A stretch of 63,647 nt of DNA, taken from NCBI GenBank assembly GCA_902636075.1, contig CACPQM010000009.1:1-63647 (forward strand), read 5' to 3'. The stretch comes from an uncultured Pelagibacteraceae bacterium (GTDB lineage: Bacteria > Pseudomonadota > Alphaproteobacteria > Pelagibacterales > Pelagibacteraceae). Both the position numbers and the translations under genes were made by a program. Shown here one piece after another: positions 1 to 8,939 of this stretch. The stretch's first letter is position 1; each line of letters starts with the position of its first letter. Below the pieces are notes generated by a model. That model ran no database searches. It was given only the letters and a program-made list of their open reading frames with translations, and was not told the origin of the DNA.

Positions 1-867
1 GTTAACAAATGTTCAAATGGTGCTTTAAACGTAAAAATGTATGCAGGAGGAGTATTAGGAAGTCCTCCAAAACAATACGATATAGTAACTTCAGGAGTTG
101 CAGATATATCTTGGACAGTTCTTGGATATATTGGTGGTCAATTTCCTTTAAGCTCAGTCGTAGAACTTCCATTCCTGACCAAAACATCAAAAGCTGGATC
201 TAGAGCTTTAAATACTCTTTTTGAAGAAGGTTACCTAGATAAAGAAATGGCAGGAATTAAACTGATAGGACTTCATTCGAATCCAGGATACCAAATCCAT
301 ATGAAGGATACTAAAGTAGTTAAGCCTGCAGACTTTAAAGGTAAAAAAATGAGAGTTCCAAGCAAAATAGCTGGAACTATTCTGAAAACTTTAGGAGCAA
401 CTGGGGTTAAAGTACCAGCACCAGGAACTTCAGAAGCTTTAAATAAAGGTGTTATAGATGGCACACCTTTCCCATACACAGCAATTGGTTCATTTAGATT
501 ATTTGATGTTACTAAATATCATACAGAAGTTAACATCACTAATGCAACATTTGGATTAATAATGAATGAGGGAAAATATAATGGTCTATCCTCAGCAGCA
601 AAAGGATGTGTTGATAAACATTCTGGTCAATGGTTTGGTGACTGGGCATCTAATTTAATTGATACTCAGAATGCCAAGATGAGAGTTCAAGTAGAAAATA
701 CTCCAGGACACGAGATAACTGTTGCATCAGATTCAGTTTTAGCTGAATACAAGAAAATATTGGCTCCAATAGAATCTGATTGGTTAACAGAAATGAAAGG
801 TAAAGGTCTTGATGGAGATGCTGTATTAAAAAGAGCAAGAGAAGTAATTTCTAAAATAGACGGTTAA
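1..867 (+). CDS. TRAP transporter solute-binding protein (DctP family), 5' truncated
   Basis: Periplasmic receptor of a tripartite ATP-independent (TRAP) importer, which delivers organic acids or similar anions to a DctQM-type permease. The frame is open back to base 1, so the true start and signal peptide lie outside the window; 288 residues are visible. The DctP core is clear: FKGKKMRVPS at visible residues about 112-121, whose Arg is at the family's carboxylate-binding position, followed by the GATGVKVPAPGTSEAL segment that precedes the hinge. Its permease genes are not downstream and may lie upstream. A perfect hairpin follows at 879-904, and then aromatic-ring genes on the same strand, which hints that the ligand could be an aromatic acid. 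The family call is firm; the ligand is unknown. Confidence 0.9.
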   Translation, partial: VNKCSNGALNVKMYAGGVLGSPPKQYDIVTSGVADISWTVLGYIGGQFPLSSVVELPFLTKTSKAGSRALNTLFEEGYLDKEMAGIKLIGLHSNPGYQIHMKDTKVVKPADFKGKKMRVPSKIAGTILKTLGATGVKVPAPGTSEALNKGVIDGTPFPYTAIGSFRLFDVTKYHTEVNITNATFGLIMNEGKYNGLSSAAKGCVDKHSGQWFGDWASNLIDTQNAKMRVQVENTPGHEITVASDSVLAEYKKILAPIESDWLTEMKGKGLDGDAVLKRAREVISKIDG

Positions 868-878
868 TAGTTAAATTC

Positions 879-904
879 GAGCCCGCTAATTTCATAGCGG
901 GCTC
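879..904 (+). terminator. Perfect 10-bp hairpin after TRAP receptor gene
   Basis: GAGCCCGCTA (879-888), loop ATTTCA, TAGCGGGCTC (895-904). This is an unusually G+C-rich perfect stem for such A+T-rich DNA. No clean T-tract follows (TCTCAAAATT), so it may protect the receptor mRNA 3' end or attenuate rather than fully terminate before the dioxygenase gene at 930. Confidence 0.65.
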
Positions 905-929
905 TCTCAAAATTAAGTATAATAATAAA

Positions 930-1901
930 ATGGCAGTAAAAGCTTTAAGTTATATCGGAGTTAATTCAGATAAATTTGAGGATTGGTCAATTTATTCTCA
1001 AAAATATCTTGGTATGCAACAGATAGATCGAGGAAAAGAAATTCTATCTTTTAGAATGGATGACCAAAAACAAAGGTTAACAATAACTGGTGATAAAGGA
1101 GATGGATTAGGATTTTTAGGATGGGAGGTTGATACAAAGGAGGATCTTCAAACTTTTGCAAATAAATTAGAGAAAAATAAAATAGTAGTAAATCATGGAA
1201 AAACCTCTTTTGCTGACAAACGTTTTGTTGAAGATTTAATATATTTTAACGATCCACAAGGAAATCGTATTGAGCTTGTGTATAAGCCTATGTTAGATAC
1301 AGATCCTTTTAAACCAGGTAGGCCAATTTCAGGATTTAAGACCGGGGCACTAGGGATGGGACATGCAGTTGTACATGTTAAAAATATTGATGATTTAATT
1401 CCATTTTATAGAGACGTAATGGGTTTTAAGATAAGTGATTATAGTCATACTCCAATATCTTTATGCTTTTTTCATGTTAATGGCAGACATCATAGTTTAG
1501 CTTTATTTGGTTCAGGTGGAACTGGTTTCCATCATTTTATGGTTGAATACAATAACTTAGACGATGTAGGTCAAGGTTATGACTTGTTACAATACAAGGA
1601 TAATGCAATTGCTTATACAATGGGACGACATACCAATGATTATATGACATCATTTTATTCAATTACACCTTCAGGATTTTTTATTGAAAATGGATGGGGT
1701 GGGAGGATTATTAATCCAGACACATGGCAGCCAATTGAAACATTTGAGGGGCCTAGTTTTTGGGGGCATGAGAGACTTTATTTACCTGATGATGAGAGAA
1801 TGAAATTTAGAAATAAAAGACTTGAAACTGCATCTCAAGGTAAACAAGCTCCATTGTTAATTGATTGTCCTTGGTTATATTCAAATTTAAAAAAAAAATA
1901 A
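930..1901 (+). CDS. Type I extradiol (BphC-like) ring-cleavage dioxygenase, VOC superfamily
   Basis: Probable Fe(II)-dependent meta-cleavage of a catechol-type ring. The 323 residues form two VOC modules (about 1-120 and 140-290), as in 2,3-dihydroxybiphenyl 1,2-dioxygenase. The metal ligands are present: H145 (GMGHAVVHV), H202 (FHHFMVE) and E253 (FFIENGWG). Second-sphere residues are also kept: HH at 187-188, and the GRHTND motif at 232-237 followed by SFY. The catalytic set therefore appears complete. The length is slightly above the usual 290-300 because of the C-terminal tail. The next gene, a flavin hydroxylase 14 bp downstream, could supply the dihydroxylated ring. The exact substrate cannot be read from the sequence. 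No Shine-Dalgarno is obvious at the ATG. Confidence 0.88.
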   Translation: MAVKALSYIGVNSDKFEDWSIYSQKYLGMQQIDRGKEILSFRMDDQKQRLTITGDKGDGLGFLGWEVDTKEDLQTFANKLEKNKIVVNHGKTSFADKRFVEDLIYFNDPQGNRIELVYKPMLDTDPFKPGRPISGFKTGALGMGHAVVHVKNIDDLIPFYRDVMGFKISDYSHTPISLCFFHVNGRHHSLALFGSGGTGFHHFMVEYNNLDDVGQGYDLLQYKDNAIAYTMGRHTNDYMTSFYSITPSGFFIENGWGGRIINPDTWQPIETFEGPSFWGHERLYLPDDERMKFRNKRLETASQGKQAPLLIDCPWLYSNLKKK

Positions 1902-1915
1902 TTTTTAAAATATCA

Positions 1916-3376
1916 ATGAAAGAATTTGATGTCACAATAATAGGATTAGGTCCCGCAGGAGGGACTTTAGCAAACCTTCTGGCAATGCATGAGTTTTCAA
2001 TATTAATTCTCGATAGAGAAAAAAGCTTTTATCCTCTGCCTAGAGCGGTTCATTTTGATGATGAAATAATGAGAGTATTTCAAACAATAGGAATTACAAA
2101 AGAATTTTTGAAACACACTATAATTAATAAAGGTACTAAATTTGTTAATTCTAAAGATAAAGTAATATTAGATTGGCCAAGGCCAAAAAAAATTACAGAT
2201 AATGGATGGTATCCAAGTTATAGATTTCATCAACCTGATCTAGAAAAAAAACTTAGAAAAAAATTAAAAAATTATAAAAAAGTCTCAATACAACAAAATT
2301 CCGAAGTTATAAAAATTAAAAATTCAAAAAATCATGTGGATATAACTTATTTAAATATAAATAATCACAAAGAGCATATCGTGAAGTCAAAATATGTAAT
2401 TGGCTGTGATGGAGCCAACTCTATAACTAGAAAACAAATGAGAACAAAAATGGATAATTTAGGTTTTACTCAAAAATGGGCAGTAGTTGATCTAATTTTG
2501 AAAAAGAAAAAAAATAATTTACCGGATAGAACAATTCAATACTCAAATCCAAAACAACCAGCAACATATTGTAGAAATGTTGGTAGACGTAGAAGGTGGG
2601 AATTTGCAATTAAGAAAAATCATAGTGATAAAAAAGTTTTATCAGAAAATTACATTTGGAATTTTCTAAAACCTTGGCTAAATAAAAGTGAAGCAATTAT
2701 TGAAAGAAAAACAATTTATACATTTGAGTCTGCTATTGCTAGAAAATGGCGAAAAGGTAGAGTTTTTATAGCTGGTGATGCCGCTCATTTAATGCCTCCA
2801 TTTATGGGACAAGGAATGTGTGCTGGGATTAGGGATGCATCAAATTTAGCATGGAAAATTGCATACTGTATAAGAAATAAATTTGATGAAACACTTTTAA
2901 ACACATATCAATCGGAAAGATCTCTTAATGTTAAAGAATATATTGAAACCACTATGAGGATGGGAGAATTTGTAAATGCTGTCGAGTCCATTCAAATAAC
3001 TGACAATATAAAGTCTGATGACAAAGGCATTAAAAGTATGCAGTCAATTAAGCCTAAACTAGGAAAAGGTTTAGGTAGCCTAAAAGATAAAAATAGAGGA
3101 AAAACTTTTCCTCAATTCAAATTTAATAATAATAAAACTCTAGATGATTATTTTTCAAAAAAAGGAATGTTAATATTATCTTCAAAAATAAAGCCCAAAA
3201 ACTCAACAAATTATTCATTATTGGAGGCAAAGAATTTAAGCAATTTATCAACATATTTAAAAGACATAAATTCAAAAGCTATTTTAGTAAGACCAGATAG
3301 ATATATTTTAGCTTCAGCAAGATCAAATAAAGATGTTAGTTTACTTTTTAAAAAATATTCCTCAATTTTACGATAA
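1916..3376 (+). CDS. FAD-dependent aromatic hydroxylase (MhpA/PHBH-type)
   Basis: Class A flavoprotein monooxygenase that probably hydroxylates a phenolic substrate using NAD(P)H and O2. Of 486 residues, the N-terminal Rossmann motif IIGLGPAGG is at 8-16, the DG motif YVIGCDGANS at 160-169 and the GD motif RVFIAGDAAHLMPP at 282-294, followed by GQGMCAGIRDA. This is the order seen in 3-(3-hydroxyphenyl)propionate hydroxylase MhpA. The frame extends upstream to 1865, but that would overlap the dioxygenase gene with a Lys-rich stretch, so I chose the ATG at 1916, directly before the FAD fold. It forms a pair with the extradiol dioxygenase. The 3' end overlaps the convergent gene by 9 bp. The subfamily name is tentative. 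Confidence 0.85.
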   Translation: MKEFDVTIIGLGPAGGTLANLLAMHEFSILILDREKSFYPLPRAVHFDDEIMRVFQTIGITKEFLKHTIINKGTKFVNSKDKVILDWPRPKKITDNGWYPSYRFHQPDLEKKLRKKLKNYKKVSIQQNSEVIKIKNSKNHVDITYLNINNHKEHIVKSKYVIGCDGANSITRKQMRTKMDNLGFTQKWAVVDLILKKKKNNLPDRTIQYSNPKQPATYCRNVGRRRRWEFAIKKNHSDKKVLSENYIWNFLKPWLNKSEAIIERKTIYTFESAIARKWRKGRVFIAGDAAHLMPPFMGQGMCAGIRDASNLAWKIAYCIRNKFDETLLNTYQSERSLNVKEYIETTMRMGEFVNAVESIQITDNIKSDDKGIKSMQSIKPKLGKGLGSLKDKNRGKTFPQFKFNNNKTLDDYFSKKGMLILSSKIKPKNSTNYSLLEAKNLSNLSTYLKDINSKAILVRPDRYILASARSNKDVSLLFKKYSSILR

Positions 3377-4153
3377 CTTGAATATTTCATTTACAGCTAA
3401 TATTTTTGAATGATTGTTTGGAGCAATTTCTCCATTTGGCATATATAAGGAATTTTCAAACCCTACTCTTATTTTACCACCTAAGTTTATAGCTTTTTCC
3501 AAACAACTCATTTCCTCTTTTGCGAAAGCGCATATTGACCAATCTAAATTGACATTATTATCTTCCATTACTTTTAAGAACTCTGGGATTTTTTCTGGAT
3601 AACTAATTTTACCAGTGTAATGACCTATTACAAATAAACACCAAGCTCCTTCAATTGGAATATCTGCTTTATTTAAAAGGTTCACTAATAAGTCTACATC
3701 CTGTGGATTATACAAAATATGTTGTATTTTAGTTCCAGCTTCTGTCAAATATTTATATAACTTTATATCTTCCTCTGTTGGGTTTCTGGAAGGTATTAAT
3801 TCTGCTGTACCAATTGATGTACCTGGTGGAGTAACATCATATGCAAGTTTCCTCATTTCTTCAGGAGAATATTTGCCAACTGCTTCAGTAGTAACCTGAA
3901 TATGCATTTTTGGAACCTGGTGTTCTAATTCATTTAATGCCTCTTTATACAGTCCAGCATCCAAAACATGCTCTCCTTTATCATTTCTTACATGTAGATG
4001 AATAGCACCTGCTCCTGCTTCAAAACAGTTTTTAGCAACATCAACTGTTTCTCTGATTGTTAAGGGAACTTCTGGATGATCTTTCTTGATTTTTCTTGCT
4101 CCATTTGGAGCTACCATTAAATTTGGTAATTTATCTGGTTGATAAAAAGTCAT
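3368..4153 (-). CDS. BKACE (DUF849) beta-keto acid cleavage enzyme
   Basis: Zn-dependent enzyme that condenses a beta-keto acid with acetyl-CoA, giving acetoacetate and a shortened acyl-CoA. The 261 residues carry the family start (LMVAPNGARK, 12-21), the zinc site IHLHVR with H52 and H54, and the late RVGFENS segment whose Glu completes the metal site. It is slightly shorter than most members (270-310). It lies 3 bp after the aldolase/SDR gene and is probably cotranscribed with it, so the two may work on one carbon source. Known members use beta-ketoadipate-like, 3-keto-5-aminohexanoate or dehydrocarnitine substrates; the specificity here is unknown. Confidence 0.88.
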   Translation of the reverse strand: MTFYQPDKLPNLMVAPNGARKIKKDHPEVPLTIRETVDVAKNCFEAGAGAIHLHVRNDKGEHVLDAGLYKEALNELEHQVPKMHIQVTTEAVGKYSPEEMRKLAYDVTPPGTSIGTAELIPSRNPTEEDIKLYKYLTEAGTKIQHILYNPQDVDLLVNLLNKADIPIEGAWCLFVIGHYTGKISYPEKIPEFLKVMEDNNVNLDWSICAFAKEEMSCLEKAINLGGKIRVGFENSLYMPNGEIAPNNHSKILAVNEIFKLS

Positions 4154-4156
4154 AAC

Positions 4157-6190
4157 CTATCTCAAAGATGCAGCAATATTTCCACCATCAACTGTTAAAA
4201 TAGCTCCAGTAGTTTTTTTTGAAATTGAAAGATGAAAGAATGCTTTGGCTACATCTTCGGCTTTGACTTCATTTAAAAGTAAATTTCCCTTCATATAATT
4301 ATCAGTCGTAACATCTCTAGCTTTTGCCCTTGATTTGATCATTTTATCATTTAGAAGACCACTTCTAATTCTATCTGCATTAACCCCATTAGATCTTATC
4401 CCGTAAGAACCATAATCAACAGCATATTGTTTACAAAGATTTAATAACGCAGATTTTGGTAAACCATAGGGTCCAAAATTTTTACCTGGATTTACAGACT
4501 GTTTCGAAATATTAAATAATAAGCATCCTTCATTATTTTGAAGTTTCATAATTCTTGTAGCTTCAGAAGCACAGTATTGATGAGAAAAGAAGTTATCCTC
4601 AAAACTTTTTCTTAATATTTTGTCATTTACCTCGGCAATAGAACCTCCTGTAGCAGTACCCGCATTTGATATTAAAATATCTATCCCCCCAAATTTAGAT
4701 GAAATTAAATTAAATGCTCTTTTAACACTTTCTTTGTTTGTTACATCGCAATAAATGCAGAGATCATTTAATTTTTTGCTCATTTCTTCAACCTTTTTTT
4801 TATTATTGTCTATTAAAATTACTTCTGCGCCATATTTTTTGAATAATTTATATGTTGCTGTTCCTATTCCACCAAAAGCACCAGTGATAACAACAATACT
4901 TCCTTCTAATTCCTTTTTTTCTTTTTTTAATTTTGCTTGTTCAAGAGACCAATATTCAACATCAAAAATATCTTTTTTTGTTATAAATTTATACTTAGAG
5001 GTTTCTTCAACAGATGAAATTACTCTTGCGTTAGTCTCTGTCAAATCAACAGCAATATTTGCGGACTTAAGACTGTTACCTACACAAAATATACCAATAT
5101 TTTGTACTATTATTACTCTTGGTGAAGTATCTAGCATTGTCTTTTTTTCTTTAATCTTTTTTTGGTTTTGTTCAAAATATTGTAAATATTTTTTCCTATA
5201 ATTTGTAAATGCTTTTTTTGCAGTTTTTTCAAATTCACTAATTGAGGATCTAGGTTTAGGTTTTATAATTAAAGGAAAGGGTTTAACTCTTATTACATGA
5301 TCTGGTGTTGCGGTTCCTTCTGTGGAATATCTTGACACCTCTTTTCCATCAATAAAATACTTCAATATTTTATTGTTTCTAAAAGTAAGAATAAATTTTT
5401 TATTTGTACCATTAGATGTTAGGCCTCGAAGTATTGGTGCTATTTGAGCAGGAGTAATTTTAGTATTTAAACTTTTTATTTGTTTGATTTTTTTTCTTTT
5501 TAATTTTTTTATAGCCTTTTCTGCATCACTCACATATTTGATCATAAGATCATATGATTCTTTCGCATCGTTAGAGAATGTGAAAATTCCATGATTAAGC
5601 AAAATAAGACAGTTTATATTTGGATTTTTTAAGTAAACCTCTTTAATCTTCTGAGCTAATCCATACCCTGGCATTACATAAGGAATAATACTTACTTTTT
5701 TTCCAAATATTTTTTTGCAAAAAGTAATACCATTTGGTCTGTTAGTTACGTTCATAATCGCATCAGAATGCGTATGGTCAACAAACTTAAATGGTAAAAA
5801 AGCATGAAGAAAAGTTTCAACTGAAGGATTTGGAGATTTAATGTTAATTAAATTCCTTTTTTGATATGCTACCATTTCTTCATCTGATAATTTTTTTTTA
5901 TTCTTTAATGCCAAAAGAGGATTTAGTTTTACAGCTGGCAAACCTTCTGGTTCAATTTCTGCCATATCCCATCCACTCCCTTTCACACACAAAACATCAT
6001 AGTTTTTTCCATCTATATCTTTTAAGGTAGTTTTAACAGAGGTATTACCACCTCCATGCAAAACCAATTCAGTATTTCTTCCTAGTAATCTGGTTGTATA
6101 AACTCTCAACGCCATATCCCTAGAATGACCTAGTTTCTTGTATTTTGATATATATTTTTTAGCTTCGGTATTTGACCAATTATTTTTCAA
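4157..6190 (-). CDS. Bifunctional class II aldolase / short-chain dehydrogenase
   Basis: A 677-residue fusion. The N-terminal half is a class II aldolase/adducin domain with Zn-binding His in FVDHTHSDAIM and LLNHGIF. The C-terminal third (from about residue 430) is an SDR with the NAD motif VVITGAFGGIGTA, the NAG-type motif SNAGTA, catalytic Ser in FNISKQS and YGLPK (YxxxK). The same layout is known from RhaD/YuxG-type proteins that split ketose phosphates (for example rhamnulose-1-phosphate) and oxidise the aldehyde product. Here the sugar is unknown and no kinase or isomerase gene is adjacent. It is the first gene of a two-gene unit with the BKACE gene. The start at 6190 follows an 85-bp divergent region. 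Confidence 0.87.
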   Translation of the reverse strand: MKNNWSNTEAKKYISKYKKLGHSRDMALRVYTTRLLGRNTELVLHGGGNTSVKTTLKDIDGKNYDVLCVKGSGWDMAEIEPEGLPAVKLNPLLALKNKKKLSDEEMVAYQKRNLINIKSPNPSVETFLHAFLPFKFVDHTHSDAIMNVTNRPNGITFCKKIFGKKVSIIPYVMPGYGLAQKIKEVYLKNPNINCLILLNHGIFTFSNDAKESYDLMIKYVSDAEKAIKKLKRKKIKQIKSLNTKITPAQIAPILRGLTSNGTNKKFILTFRNNKILKYFIDGKEVSRYSTEGTATPDHVIRVKPFPLIIKPKPRSSISEFEKTAKKAFTNYRKKYLQYFEQNQKKIKEKKTMLDTSPRVIIVQNIGIFCVGNSLKSANIAVDLTETNARVISSVEETSKYKFITKKDIFDVEYWSLEQAKLKKEKKELEGSIVVITGAFGGIGTATYKLFKKYGAEVILIDNNKKKVEEMSKKLNDLCIYCDVTNKESVKRAFNLISSKFGGIDILISNAGTATGGSIAEVNDKILRKSFEDNFFSHQYCASEATRIMKLQNNEGCLLFNISKQSVNPGKNFGPYGLPKSALLNLCKQYAVDYGSYGIRSNGVNADRIRSGLLNDKMIKSRAKARDVTTDNYMKGNLLLNEVKAEDVAKAFFHLSISKKTTGAILTVDGGNIAASLR

Positions 6191-6275
6191 AGTAATATCC
6201 TCACATAAATTATTATCGTAGTTTTTTATTTGAAAGAAGGAAAAAATTAAATTAGTAAAGTTATTAAATATTCAT

Positions 6276-7316
6276 ATGACTAAAGTTGGAGAACATATTA
6301 CGCTTGATATAATAGGTACAAAAAGGGAATACGATCCTGTTTTCTTTGAGAAATTAGTTTATAAAATCGCGAAAATAGCGAAGGTTACTGTGCTTGAAAT
6401 TTCTAAATATAAATTTGAGCCACAAGGATTTACTTTAGTTGCACTTCTCGCAGAAAGTCACATCAGTTTCCATACTTTTCCCGAAAAAGGTATTATCAGT
6501 TTTGACTTTTTTACATGTGCAAAAATTTCACCTTCAGTAGCAATAAATGTTGTTAAAGAGGAAATTGAACACAGTAGAATAGTTAAAAAGGAATTTAATA
6601 GAGATACAGTGGATCTTTATCATGACATTTATAGCTCGCCAGGTTTAAAAAAGTCATACGTAGTTAATAAAGTATTAGAAAATTTTAAATCAAATGTTGG
6701 GCAACATATTGAGATATTAGAATTAGAACAATTTGGAAAAGCATTATTTATAGATAATGAAATTCAAGTAGCTGAAAAAGATGAACACCTTTATAGTTCT
6801 ACTTTTGTTAATGCTGGTTTAGATTTGAACTCTAATAAGGAAAAAGCCGCAATAATTGGAGGGGGTGATGGAGGTGTGGCTAGAGAGTGTATATCTAAAA
6901 ATTTTGGATTTATTGATTGGTATGAATTAGATCCTGAAGTGGTAGATGTATGTGATAAACATCTTGGAAAAATTGGTGATAAAGCAACTGAAAAGAATTC
7001 AGTAAAATGTGTTTGGGGAGATGCATTTGAGAGCATCAAATCAGTCAAAGATGATACATATGATCAGATATATGTTGATTTAAATGATGATCAATACTGC
7101 ATAGATTTGGCTTCTAAAAATATGAATTCACTTGTAAGAATTTTAAAGCCAAAAGGAGTTATTACAGCTCAGGTTGGTAGCCAGGATAAAAAACCAAAAC
7201 AAGTAGAGAATTGGTTAAACATATTTAATGAAAATTTTGGCAATACTAAATTATCTAGAATTTATATACCAAGTTTTGATTGTTCCTGGAATTTTTCTTC
7301 ATCGATAAATCATTAG
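6276..7316 (+). CDS. S-adenosylmethionine decarboxylase-spermidine synthase fusion
   Basis: One 346-residue chain appears to carry both steps of aminopropyl transfer to a diamine. Residues 1-115 match prokaryotic AdoMetDC: self-cleavage Glu60-Ser61 (the Ser becomes pyruvoyl), His66 in HTFPE and Cys81 in FFTCA, with the same spacing as SpeD of Thermotoga. Residues 120-340 are an aminopropyltransferase: GGGDGG at 195-200, YELDPEV at 216-222, WGDAF at 248-252, and an acidic DLNDD loop at 268-272 holding the catalytic Asp. The usual DxxDP loop is altered (DDQ instead of DP). No ornithine or arginine decarboxylase gene is nearby. The product is probably spermidine; a related polyamine is possible. 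Confidence 0.88.
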   Translation: MTKVGEHITLDIIGTKREYDPVFFEKLVYKIAKIAKVTVLEISKYKFEPQGFTLVALLAESHISFHTFPEKGIISFDFFTCAKISPSVAINVVKEEIEHSRIVKKEFNRDTVDLYHDIYSSPGLKKSYVVNKVLENFKSNVGQHIEILELEQFGKALFIDNEIQVAEKDEHLYSSTFVNAGLDLNSNKEKAAIIGGGDGGVARECISKNFGFIDWYELDPEVVDVCDKHLGKIGDKATEKNSVKCVWGDAFESIKSVKDDTYDQIYVDLNDDQYCIDLASKNMNSLVRILKPKGVITAQVGSQDKKPKQVENWLNIFNENFGNTKLSRIYIPSFDCSWNFSSSINH

Positions 7317-7374
7317 AAACTTCTTTTTAAATGTCAAAAATTATGAAATAATTATTCTTTTAACGGAGGAAATA

Positions 7375-8202
7375 ATGAATGTAATAAAAAATATATTTTT
7401 AACTGTTTTATTATCTTTATTTTTAATTAGTAATTCTAATGCTGATAAAATTAAGATTGGAACGGAAGGAGCTTACCCACCTTGGAATTCAAAAGATGCT
7501 TCAGGTAAACTTATTGGATTTGAAGTAGAACTTGCATGGACACTTTGCAGATATATAGGCCAGCAGTGTGAAATCGTTGAGCAAGACTGGGATGGCATGA
7601 TACCAGCTTTAACATCAAAAAAATTTGATGCAATAATGGCTGGAATGTCAATTACTGATGAGAGAATGAAAACAATTAATTTTTCACAAGGATATGCTGA
7701 CGAAGTAGCATCTTTGGCTGTTATGAAAGGTTCTGAGCTAGAAGGTATGGATACTCCAGAAGCAGTAAATCTAAATATAGGTGGATCATCTGTAAATAAT
7801 GCTATGAAAACTTTAACTTCGGCTTTATCTGGAAAAACAGTCTGTACACAAATTGGAACAATTCACCAAAATTTCTTAGAGTCAGGTGACGTTGGAAAAA
7901 TAAATTTGAAAACTTATAAAACACAAGATGAAGTGAATCTTGATTTGACTAATGGTAGATGTGATGTTGCTTTAGCAGCAGCAGTTGCATTTACGGACTA
8001 TGCTGAAAAATCTGGTGAAGCTGTTGTACTTGTGGGACCAACTTTTTCAGGTGGTGCATTTGGTAATGGTGTAGGAGTAGGTATTAGAAAAGACGATACT
8101 AAACTCTTAAAAGCTTTTAACAAAGCTATCGATAAAGCAAGAAAAGATGGCCACATTAGTAGAATTGCCATCAAGTGGTTCGGCTTTGACGCTTCTATGT
8201 AA
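7375..8202 (+). CDS. Polar amino acid ABC transporter solute-binding protein
   Basis: Periplasmic receptor (SBP family 3) for an amino acid or opine-like ligand. Residues 1-23 form a signal peptide ending SNA-D. The mature part has the family pattern IGTEGAYPPWN at about 28-38, GFEVEL, and AGMSITDERM, whose Arg clamps the ligand alpha-carboxylate. An insert near residue 120-150 resembles octopine/nopaline/arginine-binding relatives. A strong GGAGG Shine-Dalgarno sits just before the ATG. It is followed by a perfect hairpin at 8216-8240 and two permease genes. The exact ligand is unknown; a basic or guanidino compound is a guess. Confidence 0.92.
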   Translation: MNVIKNIFLTVLLSLFLISNSNADKIKIGTEGAYPPWNSKDASGKLIGFEVELAWTLCRYIGQQCEIVEQDWDGMIPALTSKKFDAIMAGMSITDERMKTINFSQGYADEVASLAVMKGSELEGMDTPEAVNLNIGGSSVNNAMKTLTSALSGKTVCTQIGTIHQNFLESGDVGKINLKTYKTQDEVNLDLTNGRCDVALAAAVAFTDYAEKSGEAVVLVGPTFSGGAFGNGVGVGIRKDDTKLLKAFNKAIDKARKDGHISRIAIKWFGFDASM

Positions 8203-8215
8203 TTAATTTTAGATA

Positions 8216-8240
8216 TGGCGACTATAATATATAGTCGCCA
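8216..8240 (+). terminator. Perfect 10-bp hairpin between receptor and permease genes
   Basis: TGGCGACTAT (8216-8225), loop AATAT, ATAGTCGCCA (8231-8240), ending 6 bp before the permease ATG. It has no T-tract, so an mRNA-stabilising or translation-damping intercistronic stem is likelier than full termination. Confidence 0.65.
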
Positions 8241-8246
8241 ATCTAT

Positions 8247-8939
8247 ATGGAACTTCTATCATTTGGAGATACTGGTTGGGGAGACGAACTGTTTTTCGCA
8301 ACCCTAATGACAATTTCTGTATCTATTGCTGCAATGGCAATTGGATTTATATTTGCTTTAATATTTACTCCTTTAAAATTATCTAAAAATAAAACACTAA
8401 ATTTAATTGGAAATTGTTACACTACTATAATTAGAGGTGTTCCAGAATTATTAGTGATATACTTGTTATTTTTTGGTGGAACAGGAGCCGCTATGTATGT
8501 AGCTTCAATTTTTGGGTATGATGGTTATATTGAAATAAATGCATTTATAACTGGTGCTCTTTCAATTGGGATTATCTCTGGAGCTTATTCTACTGAAGTT
8601 TTTAGAGGAGCTATATTATCAATTGATAAAGGTCAATTCGAAGCTTCAAAAGTTTTGGGAATTAAAAAAAATATTCAATTTTACAAAATTATTTTACCGC
8701 AAATGTTGAGGTTATCAATTCCTAACCTAAGTAATGTTTGGCAAATAACTTTAAAAGATACTTCTTTAATTTCTGTAACAGGATTAGTAGAAATAATGAG
8801 GCAATCTTATATTGCTGCCGGTTCAACCAGAGATCCTTTATTTTTTTATTCAGTAGCAGCTGTCTTGTACTTAATGCTTACTTTCTTAAGTATGAAATTA
8901 ATTAATAAATTAGAAATAAAATATAGCAAAGGATACTGA
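8247..8939 (+). CDS. Polar amino acid ABC transporter permease (HisQ-type)
   Basis: Inner-membrane half of an amino acid importer. The 230 residues hold about five transmembrane helices. The cytoplasmic EAA loop reads AYSTEVFRGAILS then GQFEASKVLGI with ILPQ after it, which docks the ATPase. The stop overlaps the next permease start by one base (TGATG), so the two are translationally coupled. The hairpin at 8216-8240 lies just upstream. The ATPase subunit is not encoded in this cluster. Confidence 0.92.
   Translation: MELLSFGDTGWGDELFFATLMTISVSIAAMAIGFIFALIFTPLKLSKNKTLNLIGNCYTTIIRGVPELLVIYLLFFGGTGAAMYVASIFGYDGYIEINAFITGALSIGIISGAYSTEVFRGAILSIDKGQFEASKVLGIKKNIQFYKIILPQMLRLSIPNLSNVWQITLKDTSLISVTGLVEIMRQSYIAAGSTRDPLFFYSVAAVLYLMLTFLSMKLINKLEIKYSKGY

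Noticed and set aside
4755..5201. 148-codon open frame on the plus strand, antisense to the aldolase/SDR gene
   Set aside because: It mirrors a Lys/Glu-rich coding region; its translation is a low-complexity Phe/Leu/Ser run with no family features. Typical antisense shadow in A+T-rich DNA.
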